DNA from: CAZUNO01 sp964621445 [NCBI: Candidatus Hadarchaeota archaeon] | GTDB lineage: Archaea > CAYQAE01 > CAYVLA01 | Length of the DNA stretch: 64,000 bases | Assembly: GCA_964621445.1 (NCBI GenBank) | Contig: CAZUNO010000001.1 | Span: forward strand, 40,496-104,495 | Direction of reading: 5' to 3' | Shown here: piece by piece, positions 61,816 through 64,000 of the stretch | Layout of the letters: each line of letters begins with the position of its first letter | Numbering within the stretch: position 1 is the first letter of the stretch | Program-made: the position numbers and the translations under genes | Notes under the pieces: generated by a model | What the model saw: only the letters and a program-made list of their open reading frames with translations | Databases searched by the model: none | Told to the model about the DNA's origin: nothing

Positions 61816-63054
61816 ATGCCCCCCGGAAAACTCTTTATGTTCTTCATTTTATGCATCATTCTCTTTTTCGGAGCTGTAAACTGCCAAGAAAATACAGAGA
61901 GGATAAAGGTTCTAGCCCTATCCAAGGCTCAGGATATCCAGACATTGGCTTCTTGGTTCAAGATTGAGCCTTCCGTGGATTCGAAGATAGTTCCAACCCG
62001 GATATATGGGGACGTTACCAGGGAAGATATCAGGAGATATATGAGAATATACTATCCTCGTAATTACAAGGAGCTTTCGTCCTTTGAATTCTTCTACCTG
62101 GCTCAGACGGATATGAAATTCTTTACCCCGACCCAGGAAGCCTGGCTTTACAAAGCATTGAGTAACGGAAAAAGGGGTGGTGTAAACACCAGGTCAGTTA
62201 TGAGTAAAAATCAGCGGTTCAAGATTCCCTGGGCCCAAAGTACTGTATCCGAGGCCTTTCCAAATAACGCGGATGCAGTTGTAGCATCTGAGGGAGATAT
62301 CATGGGAGCACCCGGTCTCTTGGTGATCAAGAATGATCCTGAGCTTCCAGGTATCATGAAGCCCTTCAAGAAGGAGCTTGAGATTCTATTCCCGGTCTTA
62401 CACGAATTGAACACCGTCCCCAAGCCCGGATCGGTCATCTTGTCCTACACCCGGAATAACCAAGGTCTTGGACACCCAATACCAGGCCAGATGGCGCACG
62501 TATTCTACTGGAGGTGGAATGAGTCAGTTACCTTTACCTTTCAGGATACGCCACACCACGAATTTTGGAATCCGCGCCAGTCGAAACCCAATCCGTATGC
62601 AGTTGATATCACCGTCAATATAATCTGGTTCTCCACGGGCAGGAAACTGCCTGAAGACCCTCTGAAGGTCCATGCTTTCAGATCGGATGCATCCAGATTG
62701 AATGTGGAAAAGATGCTACTTGAAGGCATCCTTGATTTCGCTGAGAGCTTCGGCGCCGATTCCTCGGGGGTTTATGAAAAGATGGATCGGGTTGAGGATA
62801 TGGCCAAAGAGGCCAAGCAGTTTTACTTAAATAGGGATTTTGAGTTAGCCTATGAGATCATGGAGGAGGCCAAGGAAGAGATGAGGGTACTTCAGGAGGA
62901 TGCTGCAAAGCTCAAGGAGAATGCACTAACTTGGGTATACATGGTGGAGTGGCTGGTAACAACCGGTGCATTTCTCATTTCCGGTTTTGTTCTGTGGACC
63001 CTCATGGTGAGGAGATCCCTGTATAGAGAGATCGGGGAAACACGGTACCAATAG
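61816..63054 (+). CDS. Membrane-anchored surface protein, paralog D
   Basis: A 412-residue divergent member of the same family, with signal peptide LFMFFILCIILFFGAVNC. The family positions are IRRYMRIYYPRNYKELSSFEFFYLAQTDM and MAHVFYWRWNESVTFTFQD. The helical stalk (about 320-370) leads into ALTWVYMVEWLVTTGAFLISG and the basic end VRRSLYREIGETRY. The middle region differs strongly from A-C and lacks the GxxSF-type loop. It is the only paralog on the plus strand. The cysteine at the end of the signal peptide could make it a lipoprotein. Confidence 0.7.
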   Translation: MPPGKLFMFFILCIILFFGAVNCQENTERIKVLALSKAQDIQTLASWFKIEPSVDSKIVPTRIYGDVTREDIRRYMRIYYPRNYKELSSFEFFYLAQTDMKFFTPTQEAWLYKALSNGKRGGVNTRSVMSKNQRFKIPWAQSTVSEAFPNNADAVVASEGDIMGAPGLLVIKNDPELPGIMKPFKKELEILFPVLHELNTVPKPGSVILSYTRNNQGLGHPIPGQMAHVFYWRWNESVTFTFQDTPHHEFWNPRQSKPNPYAVDITVNIIWFSTGRKLPEDPLKVHAFRSDASRLNVEKMLLEGILDFAESFGADSSGVYEKMDRVEDMAKEAKQFYLNRDFELAYEIMEEAKEEMRVLQEDAAKLKENALTWVYMVEWLVTTGAFLISGFVLWTLMVRRSLYREIGETRYQ

Positions 63055-63190
63055 TTGACAGTAATACGATTAACAGTCGCTAATGATATTCAATCAGCTG
63101 TTTTTCCAGAGGGAAAAATCACTCCAGGTATCCCGGGGGCTATGATATATTTTAAAATTTAAACAATATCCGAGAATTGGTTTTTGAGTT

Positions 63191-64000
63191 ATGGGTTATA
63201 GTGAATTGTTCGAATTTCCAGCTGTGAATAATCTGCCGACGGTGGAGAATCTACCGGATCCTTTCCTCATGCCTGATGGATCCAGGGTATCTGGGGAAGC
63301 GGATTGGGAGAATCAACGTAGATATATCACCGAAATGCTACTTCACTACCAGTATGGACATATGCCACCGTTTTCGGGCAAAATAAGGTCTGAAGAGATC
63401 TCTCGAAAGAAAATACTTGGTGGAAAGGCGGTCGAAGCCATCGAGGAGTTGAGAATTGGGCCCGATAATCCCCTGGTGGTGAGAATATCCTACGTTAAAC
63501 CAAAGGGCTCAGGTCCTTTTCCGGTGATAATCAAGAATGACAGGCAACTGGGGCAGGTCCCGGTCAGGAGTGAAATAGTTGATAGGGGTTACATGGTCGT
63601 TGAATACATACGCCACGACCTGGATGAGGATGATGGCGACAGGAGTGACGGAGTTCATCCATTATACCCGGATTATGATTGGGGCACTCTAGCAGCTTGG
63701 GCCTGGGGAGCCATGAGGGTTATTGATTACCTTGCACCCCTTGATTTTATTGATGAGGATAGGATTGTTTTTACCGGTCATTCCCGAGGTGGCAAGACTG
63801 CTCTGCTCGCTGGCGCGTTGGATGAGAGAATTGCTTTGACGGTGCCCAATGGTTCGGGGACTGGTGGCGCTGGGGGTTATCGAATACAGGGCGAAGGAGC
63901 GGAGAGCCTTGAAGATATAGTTGACCGATTTTCGTATTGGTTTCACCCGAGGCTCGGGCAATTTATTGGAAAAGAGGATAAATTGCCCTTTGATCAGCAC
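63191..64000 (+). CDS. CE15-type glucuronoyl esterase-like hydrolase, 3' truncated
   Basis: An open frame of 270 residues that runs off the window end. The nucleophile elbow GHSRGGKTALLAGALDERI (Ser about 198) matches the CE15 G-C-S-R-x-G-K signature with His for Cys. The surrounding VPNGSGTGGAGGYRI, FSYWFHPRLGQF and LPFDQH follow the CE15 pattern. CE15 esterases cut ester links between glucuronic acid and lignin-type alcohols, though many act on other uronates. A TTTAAAATTT box at 63151-63160 lies about 30-40 bp upstream. No signal peptide is seen. The histidine of the triad should be just past the end. Confidence 0.85.
   Translation, partial: MGYSELFEFPAVNNLPTVENLPDPFLMPDGSRVSGEADWENQRRYITEMLLHYQYGHMPPFSGKIRSEEISRKKILGGKAVEAIEELRIGPDNPLVVRISYVKPKGSGPFPVIIKNDRQLGQVPVRSEIVDRGYMVVEYIRHDLDEDDGDRSDGVHPLYPDYDWGTLAAWAWGAMRVIDYLAPLDFIDEDRIVFTGHSRGGKTALLAGALDERIALTVPNGSGTGGAGGYRIQGEGAESLEDIVDRFSYWFHPRLGQFIGKEDKLPFDQH

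Noticed and set aside
1-64000. CRISPR arrays, rRNA genes, insertion sequences, integrases or prophage genes
   Set aside because: I saw no regularly spaced repeats, rRNA-like stretches, transposase motifs or terminal inverted repeats in the window.

Overview
The window comes from an archaeon. Archaeal markers are a small-subunit DNA primase, an Lhr-type helicase with a zinc-binding tail, ribosomal proteins S3ae and S15, TiaS, KEOPS Pcc1, type II methionine aminopeptidase, a Trm5/Taw2-like tRNA methyltransferase, an AbrB-PhoU regulator and tRNA-Leu genes without a full encoded CCA. TATA-like boxes lie 25-50 bp upstream of many starts and several genes start with TTG or GTG. Superoxide reductase, a corrinoid-activation protein and thioredoxin-linked arsenate reductase suggest an anaerobe. 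A Thermoplasmatota-like euryarchaeote is my best guess, but no rRNA is present to settle it.

Layout. 1-5.7 kb: an Mrp-type cation/proton antiporter operon, entered inside its first gene, whose last gene is MrpG fused to a DUF47/PhoU-like domain. 5.8-11.3 kb: a TctA/DUF112-type transporter, a membrane-anchored surface protein (paralog A) and a UroD-like methyltransferase convergent with a RACo-type activator. 11.5-20.1 kb: PriS-Lhr, a coiled-coil protein, an RCK-DHH phosphodiesterase, an M50 protease, a tRNA-Leu(CAA) with an oversized variable arm and a free-standing DUF47 protein. 20.1-24.9 kb: paralog B, an Eis-like acetyltransferase, methionine aminopeptidase and a secreted protein with a sorting-signal-like tail. 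25-31.8 kb: a phosphate region (AbrB-PhoU, PstS, fused PstC-PstA, PstB, PhoU) followed by ArsC and a thioredoxin-reductase-like protein. 31.9-43.4 kb: an alkaline-phosphatase-superfamily hydrolase, a methyltransferase, a decayed PAS gene, superoxide reductase, a sugar-type oxidoreductase/kinase/phosphatase set, a kinase-like protein, a TauE exporter and a secreted Lon-type protease. 43.4-57.6 kb: housekeeping genes for translation, tRNA modification, metabolite repair and nucleotide sanitation. 57.7-64 kb: Hsp20, a regulator, paralogs C (frameshifted) and D flanking a glycosidase-like gene, and a CE15-type glucuronoyl esterase cut by the window end.

The most unusual content is a family of four diverged paralogs (A-D). 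Each has a signal peptide, an extracytoplasmic domain resembling putative glutamine-amidotransferase-like proteins, a helical stalk and a nearly invariant C-terminal membrane anchor. They sit among predicted carbohydrate-active and sulfatase-fold genes. Other notable items are the MrpG-DUF47 fusion, the 22-nt insertion in tRNA-Leu(CAA), which can fold like an archaeal splice motif, and a PAS pseudogene with several lesions. All functions are inferred by reading translations and motifs; no database search was run.
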